Source: Galerina marginata
Taxonomy: Eukaryota > Basidiomycota > Agaricomycetes > Agaricales > Galerinaceae
Assembly (NCBI GenBank): GCA_023014335.1
Contig: JAECYW010000004.1
Span: 1,674,001-1,738,000, forward strand
Direction of reading: 5' to 3'
DNA: 64,000 nucleotides
Part shown: positions 22,337 through 36,200 of the stretch, piece by piece
Layout of the letters: each line of letters starts with the position of its first letter
Numbering within the stretch: the first letter of the stretch is position 1
Translations under genes and position numbers: made by a program
Notes under the pieces: generated by a model
Databases searched by the model: none
What the model was told of the DNA's origin: nothing
The model's input: only the letters and a program-made list of their open reading frames with translations

Positions 22337-23687
22337 GGAGTGGTTAGAGGCGGGGTGTCGAGTTGGATTTAAGTATTAGGACAACTCCGGGAATCAAGAG
22401 TAATCCGCCCGCGAATAGATCCCAATACAGCGGCCTGCATGGTAGTGCATTGCCTCATTGGCGATGTATTGATATTCCCTTGGCGAGTGTCCAATAAGAT
22501 ATTAACGGGCAACTGCAGTGCGGAGAAAGGTAGCTCGACACGGCTTGTTGATCATCAGCGGGCAATTCAAGAGCAGAGGTCGTCCTTCACTGCGACGTGG
22601 GTATGCTTTCGGTCTTCGGCTTCAAATGTCGGGAACCCGAAAAACAAGAACATGGAAGACACAGCTTGGAGATCCCTCGGGCCCGGGTGCGTCTTGGTGT
22701 CATGGATAGCCAATCCACAGGAACAGAAACGTTGGTACATAGTCCAAATTAAGAGCGATGCCCCGCTCAGGTCGGAAAGCAAAGAGCATCAGTCCACAGA
22801 TCCTCATACCCCAGGGAGATAGGAGCTTACAGAAGAAAAACAACCAATTTACTGCAGAATGGTCCAGGCGCTCCGCCGATAGCCAATGTCGACGTCCTAA
22901 AACGCTGTGAATGAGAACAGATGTGCTGAGATGTCCTGGCGTCGGTCGCAGAACGGTTGAGAATCAGCGGAGTACTGGTAATGGTAAGACATCCAACGTT
23001 GAAGCCTGTTGAATCATCATTCTAAGCACAGTTTATGCGTGTAACAAACAGATTGGGGTTCATGCATCACTTTTGGTCCATGTGCAAAAAAACAAGACGG
23101 AAGGTCAGCGGAAAAAGTGATATATATATAGCAGTTAAGACTAGTTGCCTGTTCTCCGCCTAATTTTGGCCATGATATCATTCAAGTAGAATTGATCCAA
23201 CCCACATTTGGGGCTGTTCAATGATAAGCCACTACTCATAAGCTTGAAATGTATACAAAAAACCATTTGTCCTACATTCGCGTAACGTCGAAAGTCGTGG
23301 TTATTATGTACTACCAAACCATAAGTTCTTATGGATCCACTAGTAGGCAACCATCTACTGCTAATTGTACCACCTTCCAAGACGAGGAGAGAAAGAAACT
23401 GTATATGACACAGACACGTAGCTATTTCAAGGTCCCGTGGAAGGGTAATCTGCCTTGCTTGGAGTTGGGATCTGTTGAGACGCTTTTGGACATTCGGTAA
23501 ACCCGGATGTGTGTTTAACCTACAAAGTCCCGATGGAAGAAGATAGATATCCCAGCGTCCGCAGTTTGTTGGTGGTTACTGCAAACAGGGCGCATGGTCT
23601 AGAGTCGATTCTTCTAGATTCCAAGAACCCAATGGCATAATACAGGAGATTTGGACAGATGGGGTGAGGGTCGACAGATAGATGTGA
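22337..23687. other. Intergenic region without recognisable gene
   Basis: About 1.35 kb containing the permease promoter on its left and the 3' flank of the nucleotidyltransferase gene on its right. Short overlapping frames near 22440-22820 show no family resemblance. Confidence 0.4.
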
Positions 23688-24764
23688 TCATAACCCGTCT
23701 TGGTATAGATGTTGCTCGACAATATATTCTGCAACAGGTGTCGTGACTAGTTTGCGCCATAGGCTATCCTGGCCGGAGCCGACACTGTTACGAGAGCGAC
23801 GAACCGTTGTAGAGCTATACGTGCTGATCTGATCTCCCAAGTCGATGATTGCGATTCTTCCAGAGTCAATGAATTCTTTTGCAAGAGATAAAGGGTCGGA
23901 TTCTTGAGCCTGAGATGAAAGAGGCGGCCCCATAATTCTTTGTGCGCTGACGATACGTGAATTGTCTCCGTCTGGTCCAGGTGAAAAGAATTTGCGCAGC
24001 GATGTCATCATGGCGGTTTCTGATGGATAGTAACGCGGAGAAAAAAGTCGTTCAAGAGTGTCAAGGCCGACAATGAATGTTAGCTCAATATCCCCTAGAG
24101 TCTTAATTGGGGGATTTAGAGTCGAGAGCCTCCTTCTGAGGAAGGTCAGTAAGGTCGCAGATTTCCCGACAAAGGTTGGCTCGTCGATTATAGCGATTGC
24201 CACGTTGGCTCTTTCAACTGGCGATAAAGCGTCAGAAGTGGAGGTGGACAGTGATGATGGTTGGCCGGCGTTTGCTTGCACGTCTGAGGCAAGCAAGTCC
24301 ATCATCTCGAGACGTTGTTGGTACGTTGCATCCCCGGGCTTCAAGGTTTTGTCTGCATTCTTTACAGACAAAAGCAATAGCTTTGCATCATAAAAAAGCT
24401 GGGTTGCCTTTGGGGCATATCCATCCGTGGTCAAACTTTGCGATCGCCGTGAGTTTGCTAGAGCGAGGTGCGCCAAAGTTGGAGGATTGAATGAAGAGTC
24501 GAGGACCGATATTCTGAGCGGTCCCGGGGTGCTGTCTGGTTGCACAATCTTGGGATGAGGGAGAGGCCATGTTGGATGAGGCGCATAAATTAATTCAAGT
24601 TTCGAGTGACATTGCTGGACTCGCTGAAGGAGAAGAGGTGCTGCCTGACGAACGATGGCCATCATAGTTTGAGCCTGAGAGATATTCTCGCCGCGGTGGT
24701 GTGATTCGAATCTCGTTGAACTGGTGGCCTCCATTCTCCCCAGAGAGAAATGACCAATAGCCAC
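23688..24764 (-). CDS. POF1/NMNAT-like nucleotidyltransferase
   Basis: A single-exon frame of 358 codons. The Rossmann-type nucleotidyltransferase start is LRISVLDSSFNPPTLAHLAL. SFNPPTLAH (residues 91-99) carries the T-x-x-H form of the (H/T)xGH-like nucleotide-binding motif. The C-terminal STYSSTTVRRSR matches the ISSTxxR motif that binds the triphosphate. This layout fits the fungal family annotated as nicotinamide-mononucleotide adenylyltransferase-like, related to yeast POF1, which is distinct from the housekeeping NMA1/NMA2 enzymes. NAD-precursor adenylylation is the family prediction; the actual substrate is not proven by sequence. The first ATG (24764) is used, but Met at residue 11 or residues 34-35 could be the true start, because family similarity begins only at about residue 45. 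The gene diverges from DBP5. Confidence 0.82.
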   Translation of the reverse strand: MAIGHFSLGRMEATSSTRFESHHRGENISQAQTMMAIVRQAAPLLLQRVQQCHSKLELIYAPHPTWPLPHPKIVQPDSTPGPLRISVLDSSFNPPTLAHLALANSRRSQSLTTDGYAPKATQLFYDAKLLLLSVKNADKTLKPGDATYQQRLEMMDLLASDVQANAGQPSSLSTSTSDALSPVERANVAIAIIDEPTFVGKSATLLTFLRRRLSTLNPPIKTLGDIELTFIVGLDTLERLFSPRYYPSETAMMTSLRKFFSPGPDGDNSRIVSAQRIMGPPLSSQAQESDPLSLAKEFIDSGRIAIIDLGDQISTYSSTTVRRSRNSVGSGQDSLWRKLVTTPVAEYIVEQHLYQDGL

Positions 24765-24961
24765 TCGAGTTTATTGGAGTCAAGCAAGCTAAATGGCCAA
24801 TAAAACGAGGTAAATATCACCTGGAGTTTGGAAGGAAGAGGTTGGAAATGACTTGTGGAGACTCAGAGGGATTAGATTAGATCACAAATTCGGCCGCAAC
24901 CGACGATAATCATCACGCCCAATTCAAGTTCGACGCGATTGGCACCTTGTTCTTATCCTCC
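24765..24961. promoter_or_regulatory. Shared divergent promoter of the NMNAT-like gene and DBP5
   Basis: Only 197 bases separate the two start codons, so both promoters must lie in or overlap this stretch. No TATA box was recognised. Confidence 0.55.
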
Positions 24962-27050
24962 ATGTCCGTTTCATTGTCGAAAGACGAAGAGGGTTTTATC
25001 ACTCCATGTACGTTCACTACCCTTATTTACGCGTTTATTGACGAAATAACATCTAAAAAAAACAGCTGTTGTACCAAAATCGCCACCGAAGGATGAACAA
25101 GCTAGCCTAAAACCACCAGGAGCGAGTAAGCTTTGGAGACATTCGATTTCGCAACGGAATCGGGCCTAAAATATCTGATAGGCAGCACTAGTGATCTGTT
25201 CGCTTCAAGTTTTGAAGTAACGGTGCGTCATAATCCTGGCTGTACAGCTGTTTCTCCTTCATCTAACATTGGGATCTGGGTTTTGTAGGTCACACTCGCC
25301 GACCAGCAAGGCAATCCCAACTCGCCGCTCTACAGCGCCAAAACCTTCCAAGAACTAGGCCTGTACGCCTTCCTCTGATAGGACTCGTTTACGTTTCACT
25401 CACCTCTGCAACCAGCCATCCCGATCTATTGAAAGGTCTCTTTTCTATGGGGTTTGATAAACCATCAAAGATCCAAGAGAAAGCTCTGCCTTTGCTACTT
25501 TCCGACCCGTAGGCATATGGTTCCTTCATTTATCTCAGAAATTCTAGATTCTAACCACGCGATGTTCATTCTGTAGACCTACCAACATGATCGGCCAATC
25601 TCAATCGGGAACAGGCAAAACCGCAGCCTTCGTTCTTACCATGCTCAGTCGCGTAGATTACAACTTGCACAAACCTCAGGTACGTTTATATCCAGCTTTC
25701 CCTTTTTTTTGAGCAATCCAGCTTGACGTTCTATCCAGGCATTGTGTTTAGCCCCATCACGAGAACTCGCAAGACAGATCATGTCGGTCATCACAGCAAT
25801 GGGGAAATATACCAATGTACAAACTGAATACGCGATTAAAGACAATCTACCGAGAGATGCTACCAATATCACTGCGCAGATCATCGTTGGAACGCCGGGA
25901 ACGATGATGGATCTGATGAGACGCAAGGTAGCATCGTGCTTGTTCTTCTTTAATTCCAGTTACTGAGGCCTCCTGTTGCAGGTTCTCGACGTCAGCAACG
26001 TGAAGGTCTTTGTGCTCGATGAAGCTGATAATATGCTTGACCAAGATGGGCTAGGAGATCAAACACTCCGGGTGAAGAAGTGCGCGATTTCATGTTCTTT
26101 GCCCGCAAAACGCGTAGTCAACTAAAATAAACAAGCTACCTTCCCCGCAAGCCCATCCAGATTATACTTTTTTCCGCCACTTTCCCCGACAATGTACGGT
26201 CATTTGCCTCCAAATTTGCCCCAAACGCAAACAAGATCGAGCTGCAAAAGGAAGAACTCAGCGTCGAGAACATCAGGCAGTTTTATATGGACTGCAAGAA
26301 CGAAGAACACAAATACGATATCCTCGTCTCCCTTTATCAGTTGCTGACGATCGGGCAGAGCATCATCTTCTGCCAGGTTTGTTCAATGGTACCAAATCTT
26401 GGCGGCTGTCAAATTAATGGTGCTTCATTTTATAGCACCGACATACGGCAGATAGAATCTCACAACGGATGACTGCGGAAGGACACAAGGTTGCCTCATT
26501 ACACGGAGCCAAAGATGCAGCAGAGCGTGATGCCATTATTGACCGCTTCCGCGAAGGTCGCGACAAGGTTCGTTGTCTCTGTTAGCATGCTCGCTTATTC
26601 ACCAGCAACTCGCGCTAACAGGTCTTGATCACCACAAATGTTATTGCTCGGGGCATCGATATTCTCCAAGTTAACATGGTGGTCAATTACGACCTGCCAC
26701 TCATGAACGAGCGAGTCAAAGGAGCTGACGAGAGACCTGATATCGAAACTTACATCCATCGCATCGGTATGTCAAAAAGGACCAGGAATTGGGCTCCGGG
26801 CGATCGCTCACTTTGGTTCTTCACAGGTCGAACGGGTCGCTTCGGCCGCAGGGGTATCTCAATTAACTTCGTGCACGATAAGAAGACCTGGTTGCAGATG
26901 GAACAGATCGAGAAGGCACTGGGAAGAAAAATCATGCGAATAGAGACAAATGATTTGGATGAAATGGAAGAGGTACAAACTCATTCGACGTTTTATAAGT
27001 GGCTCAACTCATAATTTTGTTTTCAGAAAATGAAGCAGGCCTTGAAGTAA
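24962..27050 (+). CDS. DBP5: DEAD-box ATP-dependent RNA helicase Dbp5 (mRNA export)
   Basis: About ten exons. The N-terminus [15 protein letters not shown] precedes the Dbp5-type start of the core, [20 protein letters not shown]. Helicase motifs in order: Q motif [14 protein letters not shown], Walker [20 protein letters not shown] (Ia), GTPGT (Ib), DEAD in [23 protein letters not shown], and [11 protein letters not shown] (VI, split by an intron between RIG and RTG). The end is [11 protein letters not shown], then KMKQALK and the stop at 27048-27050. In yeast and animals Dbp5 works at the cytoplasmic face of the nuclear pore with Gle1 and inositol hexakisphosphate to strip Mex67 from exported mRNA. 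Several introns are multiples of three and read open, so a careless translation inserts false residues. The gene looks intact. Confidence 0.93.
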
Positions 27051-27282
27051 AATGACCTAGCGAGGTACCCTATGTATGCGATAGCCGATATCATGGCAGC
27101 ACGACGGGTGTTTATGGTTCCGTTTCACGACAATTAATTATAATTCCAGAGCAGAGAGCATTTGAGAGCGTAAAAGGAATCTATTGAAACTGGCTGAGTA
27201 CAAAGGGAATGATGACGACAAGTATGTTGCGAATGATATGCGTGATCTACGAGGCGATGAAAGCTACAAAACTGGACAAAAA

Positions 27283-30200
27283 TTATGAAGATGCTTGGGC
27301 AAAGGCGATAGCGACGGTCTGGAGGGAAAATAATTAAATATTAGAAGGATTACTTTAGCCAGAATTAACGATCACTGACCTCCGAGTGGCTGAGAGAGAT
27401 TATGACTTTCGAAATACCCTTCTCTGCTGCTTTGACCTTAGCATTGCCGTGAAGACGAACAACTGGCACGCCGGAATCATCATTGATGATTTCAATGTCC
27501 TTCATGGCAGCAGCAGCGCCTTGAGACTTCACACCCAACGATTTGAAGACTGCCTCCTTGCCAACCCAGCGAGCAGCAAAGGATGAAACTGGGGAAGGTT
27601 GAGATTGACAGTACGCGACTTCAGCATCCGTAAAATTGCGAGCGACGAAGGTGGGGTTGTGTGACGGGACAGAAGAAATAAGTTCTGATGAATTGAGGTT
27701 AGTTCCATCAAGAAGGGGAGAATTGAGAGTACACACCTTGGTCCACACCTACACCAACGGCAGAGCCTTCCGCGAGGCTTTTGGCGGCAATAATATCAGA
27801 AACGGCCTTGACGTTAGCAAGATCAAGGGGGGCTTGAGTTGGCAACTTTCCCTTGAACGAGTACTCGCCAGTCTTGGGGTCTAAAGTAGTTCGGGCCATA
27901 GAATTCAAAAGCACTTTGCCTTCCATATCGCCCATGTAAGGCGGATGCTCTTTGATCTTGACAAGAGAGTTCTTGATCATCATCTCGCTCATTGCTTTGT
28001 AAGATTGCAATCCTCGCAGGTTGTTCCTTCGTTTGTATCCATCGTAGTATGCAGAGTCCAATGTTCCAAAGACATAACGGGGATGAAGAATCAAGGCCGT
28101 TCCACCGACTTGGCCAAAACCGAATGAAGACTGTGTCCTGCGGTTAGTTTCGAGGAACTACACCCTTTGGGAGGTCACTCACCATGACACCTGCTCGGAT
28201 GCCGTCCGTTCGAATTGTTTTCGAAGGGAACATCAAGAATCTACGATCTTGGAAATGGGAGTCAACATTACTAGATATCTTCGTTAGCCAAGATTTCAAT
28301 GCGAATGCAACTTCATAAGACACGTACTCGCTGTTGCGGTTTCCAGGGATGACGCCAGTGATGACAGATTGCAACAAACCAGCAGCCTGCCATGCTGCCG
28401 ATCCGCCCTTCGCGTGTCCGACGAGACTCTTCTGTGCAATGATAGGAACAGCATTACCAGGCGATCTCGAAATCGTGGCGAAAACGTCATTCCAGATACG
28501 GGTCTCGTTTTCCTCCTACGAAAGGAATGTCAGTGGGGGAGAGGGTGAAAGGTAGAACGGATCACGCACATTCGCACCAGTACTAGTACCATGGATAGAG
28601 AGGACACCAATGTCATCAGCCGTGAGACCCCAAACAGCCAACGCTCTTCGAAGAGGCGCAACGTGGGGGTCAGAGCCTTCTAGCATTCCATACAAAGCGA
28701 GGGCATCTTTTTCTTGCTGTACGGCCTCTTTTTCGATGTGGGCAACACGAGTTGAGACATATTCTTGCTCGACGACTTCTCCGGCACTCTTGCGGTATTG
28801 CAGTTCTTCTTGTAGTTGCATATGTTCATGCGACAACCATTGCGAAATTTGCATACGACGGAATGAAAGTTGACGTGAACGATACCCGATGTCCAGAATA
28901 GGTAGAGGATGCTTAGAGGGAATTTCTTTGGCAATCGACAGGGCGCCACGTCCTGGGGCAGGTACAGATCGACCCGCTTTATCACTGTAAAACAATATGT
29001 AAATATAGCGGTGCCACAAAGGGATGGCCGTCTTACGTTGACGTTGATGTAAATGCAAGAATTCCGCGGATTGGTGCTCCCAGTTCTAATGCTGTCTTCG
29101 CACTCATGACGATGTGGACGCCGACTCCCTGCATTTGTATAAATAAAAAGTATAAGAAGGGAACGACGATCTTACTTGAGATTCCATGAACTAAGTTACA
29201 GGTCAGTCAATAGCCATACTGAAAGATAATGTTACTTACCCCTGCACGCGATGTTGTAGCAGGGCGGGACATCTCCGTCGGCTCACGACCCATGGCAAAC
29301 TCTGTTTCCGCATTGCTTGTCGCTTTCATGTTGGCAAATTCAAAGGAACCTTCTTCACTGAGGTCATCAAAACCACCAGCAATCATGACCTTGGCTTTTC
29401 CAGACAGGATGGTATCTGAAGCGATCTCCAACGATTGAAGGGAGGTAGCGCTAACACCAATGTTAGCTCATTGGCTGTGGCATGTACTGCGGAATACACT
29501 TACCAGGCGCCGACAGGAATTTTGACGGGGCCACTTGAAGACAGAAGCAAGAGATTGATCCACCCAGCAGTGGTGTTGATGAACCTATGTCATGAATGGA
29601 TTGTGTAAACGGGAAGCATTTGCAAACCATTAACCTCCGAGACTTACGTTTCTTGGAGAATATCATTCTGCACCTCTTTTTCATCGCGACGGTCCTTGAA
29701 CATTTTGCCCATGCTAATTGTCCCGCCCATGCCGCTTCCAAGGGCGGTACCGATATCTGAAGGATGCATGTGCTTATAGAGCTCATAAGGGTCCGTGATC
29801 CCTGAGGCATTGAGAGCTTCGATGGTGCTGACTAAAGCCCACAAAGTTGAGCGGTCAACTTGGGCGATAATATCGTCCGGAATTCCATAGCGACCGGCAT
29901 GCCATCCAGTAGGGATCTGACCAGCCACCGTTCGGCTGAACTTGAATGCCTTCGGAACGAACACGCATGCTCCTTTCTTGAATTTGGCAAACCATTGTCC
30001 GCCTTCTCCTGCCCAGATGTCGCATTTGTCGCCATGTTGTAGTTTGAACTTTTGTGCTTCAGTATCCGCAACTTCAATAGGCTCGAGGTCGTGAATCAAC
30101 TCGACCTCTTGGTTGAAGATTTTCTTGTTGGGGTCGTAGCCGCGGAAGAGTTCGGGTTCTGTTTAGATGAGTTAGATAAACTAGAATAGTCTGCGAGTTT

Positions 30201-33200
30201 GAAACATACCAATAAGGCGAACACCTGCATGAAGAAGGATCTCCTGCTCGTAGCGGCCCCTGACGTCCTTGTCGTCGACAGGCTCATCTGTTTTGCTGTC
30301 AACCCATCCAACGTACAGGGAACCGTCTTTGAGACGACCATCGAAGTGCTTTATGAAGCCCATGATCCAGGCCATCTCAATACAGCCTTCGATGGTGAAC
30401 TCTCCACGAGCTTCCATTTCCCATCGCGTTCGTGAGCTTCCCCAAGGCCCCACTTCTCCGAAACCTGTGATGACGATGACCTTGTCGAGATCGACGAGTC
30501 CGCGGAGGTGCGACAGATCTTGCAGCGAGTGGGAGGTTTCTAGAGAAGGGAATTCAAAGCGGAAGTTCGCTCGAGGTTGTACATCCACCGTTTGAAGGAG
30601 GCGCTCCGCTTCAAGACCGTTGATGATTTTGTAGTCAGCTGAATTGTCGCGGGTAATGGCACGACGAAGGTCAGCCTTCTGGTTGAGTTTAGTGCGTATG
30701 CGGGAGGTGATGTCGGCGAGGTCGGGTAAACGATCCATTCCACCATTCAGGTCGGCCCAGATAGGTTCAACTTGTGTGATGCTGAAGAGGAGAGGATGCA
30801 TAAGACCGAGAATGTTGAAGGCCATTTCCTTCGACGAGAAAGTGCGGACACCATAACTTTCGAGTTCATGCGCGACTATGTTGGTGGGACCCATCAGACC
30901 GGTTCCACGTGTCCACCTGTTCAATGAGATTAGATAACGCAGGGGGGCAGTATACACAAAATGACTTACCCAATAACAGCACCAGCCAAGCACAAATATT
31001 CACCCCAACTTTCTGAAGCCCAACGCTGGAAGAGAGTTTCCAAAGAAATTTTTGACTCCGAGTAAAGACCGTCATTGCCAAAGAGGCCATGATTTGGAGA
31101 AAGAGGAAGAATAACCTGTGTCGGGCGAGTAACGAAATGTCGACTAGCTTTCTTGTTCTTGACGGCACCTAGGATTCGGAGAAGGTTGACCAACATCATA
31201 CGGTGAGCAAGTTCAGACCGATCATCCAGTCCGTCGATTTCGCGACCGTTTTCGGGAATGCCGGCGAAAGGTAGGATATAGTCAAGATCCAAACCCAGAT
31301 TGGCATAAATGTAGTCGATGAGCGCCTCAACATCTTGTTTGGATGCCTGGTTGAAAGGCACGACAGTAAGAGCCGACCCACGGCTGCCGAAAGACTGGAA
31401 GATGGATTGGTAGTATTCGACGGTCTTGCGGTTGTAGCTGGAGGTCGTGATAACGACATGGGCACCTCCAGAGAGAAGACCTTTCACAACTTCAACTCCG
31501 ATTGAGCCTTTGCCGACTCCCGTCAGAAGTGCATTCTTGTCTTTGAACGTAGTGCCTGAAGTCGCAATTTCATGAAGGATGTCGAGGTATACACCAGTCA
31601 AATTACTACTGTACTCCCAGGTGTTGCCGACTTTACGCTTCAAGTGGAGGAGGGGAATTTTGTCGGATGCAAGCGACGTTACGGGAGCGACACCGGTAAC
31701 TTGGGGGCGAAGGAACTGGGAGGAAGAGCGACGGCTGCGAGGTGTGCCGACACGAGGGGGCCGAGGATCAGGCGACTTGTGGAGGGATCTGACGACGCCT
31801 TCGTACAGAGCTTTGATGCGATTCTTCTGGTCGGAGCTAATCTCTGGCAAAGACTTGACGACACTCCAGAGTTTAAGTACATCATCTTGGACTTTCTGGA
31901 TATTGACAGCCCCAGACACTGTGTCACCGCTTGCCATCTCCTCGACATACGCTTCAAGCTTGCGAACGTTTTCGCGAACAACTTCAGAGTACTTAATTTC
32001 ACCCTTTTCGGTTACCTCGGTGTGAGGAGCAGTAGGGAAGGTGACTGAAAAGATGAAACATCTTATGAGAATGGTGAAGCAAAAAATAAAATGCCGAAGA
32101 CATACCATCTTTGTAGACTGGAGGCTTCCCAATGACTTCTCTGGTGTTGTCAATGAGCTGCTGCCCGAACTCCTTGGCTAACTTATAGGTCTCGCCCTTG
32201 GAAGGATCACAGTGGTCGATGTTGTACTGCATGTACTGGAGCATGTCTGGGTCCGCGCGATTGAGGAGAGCTATGCAACGGGCAGTGATTTCACGATCAA
32301 CGGTTGTCAGGCGCCCAAAGATGATGTCGTAAAACATGAGAAGAGCATCTTGACGAACCCAATTCCAGGACGAGTCGAAGTGGCGAGCTTTAAGTGGGTC
32401 AAATCGGGGTTGAATGCCATCGATATAGGCTTCGCCGTGTTCGCGAGTTATGCTGTCCAGTTTGGCCTGCAAAGCCAAGCTGTTAGCCTTCTCTTGATCG
32501 AATGCGATCTCGCCAGCACGGGAATCGCGCCCAAGATAGCGCATATAGAGCTCCACGTGTTGGGCGGCAAATTTCTCCTGATCGGTTTGGAACTTGAGGA
32601 ACTCCTCGCTGTTGATCACGGCACCTCCACCCCCACCTCCACCGCCGCCGGCAGCCCCAGGCGAGGCAAGCGAGATACCAGAGCGTTGGGCATAGACTGA
32701 AACAACAGTGTCGAGCCAAGCCTTAGCCTCGGCTTCTGATGCAAGCCGCTTGGGAGGTTCGAGAGTTGTAGCAAGCAGCAGGACACCATCGGCACGAGCG
32801 GGTCCAAGGCCCCAGGTCTTCGCGAGATAGCCTTTGATGGCTGAAGCATTGAAACCACCGGGCATTTTCCCTCCAACGAGACGCGAAACCAAGCCGTTGC
32901 TGTACTTTCCGAGAGCGCCATTGAATCCGCTTCCCAACGCAGAACCGAGTTCTTCAAGAGGAAGCTCTTCGCCTTTCTCGGGCGCAGATGCAAATTCTTG
33001 CTGGAGATCACCCAAAATTTCGTTTTGCAAGGTCGACTTGCCACCAACAAGGTCTTTGATCGTCTTGGAAAGGGGAATTTCATCAACGCGTTTCTTGAGC
33101 TTCTGCGCGACGACAACAAGTAAGATATCAGTAGCCTTGATAGGCACATCTTCAATGCTGGATACAGGACCAGATGGAGCTGCCATAGATACAGGGGCGA

Positions 33201-36200
33201 CAGGCACCGCGGAAGGAGCAGCTACTGAAGCGGCTGGTGCAGGTTCGTCAGCAGAAGGTGCCTCAGCCTCGTCTTCATATTGGTAGTAGATTTCCTTGAC
33301 GTTTTTCGAGTGGCAAAGAACGGCGCGTGTCATGCTGACCGATCCATCTTGTGTCTCATACTTGGCCTTCAGAGTGCGAGTAGCCATGCCTGTCAGCGTT
33401 GGAGAGGGGCCGAGCTCGATGAGGCGTTCGAACTTGAAAGAAGTGAAGAGGAGATCCTGAGTTTCGATCCAACGAACGGGCGATGCAAACTGGTAAGCGA
33501 GAAGTTCGACGAGGATAATGTATGCAAGCTGTTGGCGGTTCTCCGGGCTTGCCCACTTCTCATCTTCCCATTTCCTGAGCACTTTGTCGAGCCTGGGGGA
33601 TGAAGTTTGGTCGTAGATAACCTGCGCGTATTCGCGCGACACCTGGAAGGGCTTGGCAATGAGATTGGGGATGTATTTGCCAACGAGCATGTCAGGGTTA
33701 AGCTGGGCGGCATTGATCTTCTTTGATAGGTCTAGAGATATCTTAGGAATAGGATGCCATACTAAATGGGAATTGGAAACTTACAAGCACGGAATGGAAG
33801 GACACCTGCCCAGAGATAGCGAGAATGGAATGGTACATCAATACCGGGCAGAGGGATGGTCGCAAAGCCACGTTCCAACTTGATATATCCTTCGGCCTTT
33901 TGTTGTTCCTGGGCTTTCTCGAAACAAGACTTGACAATATCTGAAAGCATTTCTTTGACCTTCTCGACTGTGTACGTTTCGGTCAACTAAGATTCGGTTA
34001 GCCCATCTTCTGAATATCAGGACTGTTAAAAGTGTCATACCTTGGCAATGTCAATTTTCTGGACTTTTAGGTAGTTTAGGACATTTGTCATTGTCTGCAG
34101 AGCCAGAAGCTCTCCAGCACAAACATATTGCTGACCCTAGTACCAATAACTCATTAGTGACAATATCAACATATAAAAGGCGGGACACACACCTCAACAT
34201 TGTAGTTGACAATCTCAAGGAGGGACCCAGATATAGTAGCAATGGTATCGACGACCTCACGGAGAGCGGCGTCACTGAAAGTCGGGGAAATGCGACTAGG
34301 GTTAACTGCACACATGGCATAGTTGGACCGATTCTCAGAATCACGTTCAACAGCGCGTTGCATGGTAATACCACGATAGAATACGACGTCGACGAGGGCG
34401 GAGATATGGAGAACGTCGGCGATCGAAGCAAGGGCCGAATATTCCCCGAGGGAGTGACCAGCGAAAGCGCAGTCCTTCTGAACAAATCCCTTCATGCGCA
34501 TGTCCTCGAATGCGGCCTTTTCAGTGACGACGAGGGCAATTTGAGCGAATTGGGTGGCGAACAAGAGACCGTTGGGATGGCTGAATGTATATTTCTGAGT
34601 GCGAACATCGATATCAGCAAAGAGAGGCAATGTCTTGACATGCCCATCCTTATCCATAGTATCATATGTCATGTCCATATATCTCTGGCGGATAGCCTGA
34701 CCCTTGATACCACCGAAGTGGATTGTCTTCTCCTTCGGGTTGTCCTTGACGATCTCGACGATGGAGAAGCCGTAGACGGCCATGAGATGAGCATCAGCGC
34801 CGTCCCAGACGGCACGGGCTGCTGGTGAGCTGTTGTACAGGTCCATGCCCATACCGGGCTCCTGAGAACCTTGACCAGTGAAAACGTAAACGGTGGTAGG
34901 TTGAGAAACCTCAGCCGAGCCTTGTAGGACCTTTTCACCTCGGTCGTTCGTGGTCTCGATACTGACGACGATGTGGCCGTCGCGCATGCCGATGTGACGG
35001 AGCTTGACTTCCAGTGCGTCGCCAGGAAGGACCATGCCGACGAAGTTAACGTCATACCTAGAGAAATGATGTCTGATGAGAAAAATGTAATCAAAAATTT
35101 AAAAGTAATCAGACGTACGCAATAACGCGATCTGGGTGGCCTTTTGCGACAATATTCTCAACATAGCGGCGCGTGGCAGCACTGGACCAAAGGCCATGGG
35201 TAATAGTAGCAGGAAGCGAGGCGAAGTCGGAGAAGTATGGATTTATGTGAATGGGGTTGAAGTCGCCAGAAATCTTGGAATAGGGTTCATTCGTTAAAGG
35301 AGCGCTGAAAGCAGTGGAGATGTCGGCGGGCAAAAGCGAATACCCTTCGTTGGCGAGGGGGGTGGTTAGGCCAAGGGGAGTTCCATGGCGCTGAAGGTAA
35401 GCAAGGACGGGATTTCCCTGCGAGTCGTCTTGTTGGAAATCAACTGATCCGACCTTGACCAACACCTTCAGTTGGTTGCGAACAAAAATATCGCCAGTAA
35501 CAGAGACATTGCGGAAGGCCGTCCTGTCCTTAAAGGCAACTTGAGACTGGATGCGGAAAATGAGAGTAGTACCAGCAAGAAGAGGTGACGCCGAATTTTC
35601 CCAGTCAAACCACTCCTTGGAATGCAAAACGCCAACGGCAGCATCATTCTCCAAAAGAACACTGTAGTCAGGCTCCTCAGTTGTGTCGAAGGTGTTTTCG
35701 TAGTCAACGAAGCGGCCACGGTATAGGAACGCAGAGACGACTTCAATCACACGCTGACCTTGACGGTAAACGTGTCCTTTGACTTTGACGATCTTGCCCT
35801 CCGGTGCATTGACGACGGAGACGATTCGAGCTTCAGCTTTACATACGTCCCCAACAGCCAAAGGCTTGGCACCGTTGGCCATGCGGAAACCGTTTGAGAG
35901 GTGAACAAGTTTTAAAAGATCACCATCAATGGCTGCGGGGAAGATGGACTTCATGATGGCCTAAGATATAGAGGTTATAAAGGAGAAACCGTATAATATA
36001 ATGTGGATAAACATACCTGCCAGCCAGTGACAATAGCGAAGTCCATGGGAGCTTGGACATTCTCGTTTCTCGCAGTCTTGAATGACCCCCCTTGGTTACC
36101 CACCACGGCGCAGAACTGCTCGACGTCCTCAGCTTTGATGGTCACCTCAGGACCAACAAACTTCTCGCGAATGTCGATGGAAGGAAGCGCTTCATTGTCG

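Noticed and set aside
33500..34000. Boundary between separate FAS1 and FAS2 genes
   Set aside because: The frame continues through a normal short intron with no stop, start or promoter, so one fused gene is the simpler reading.
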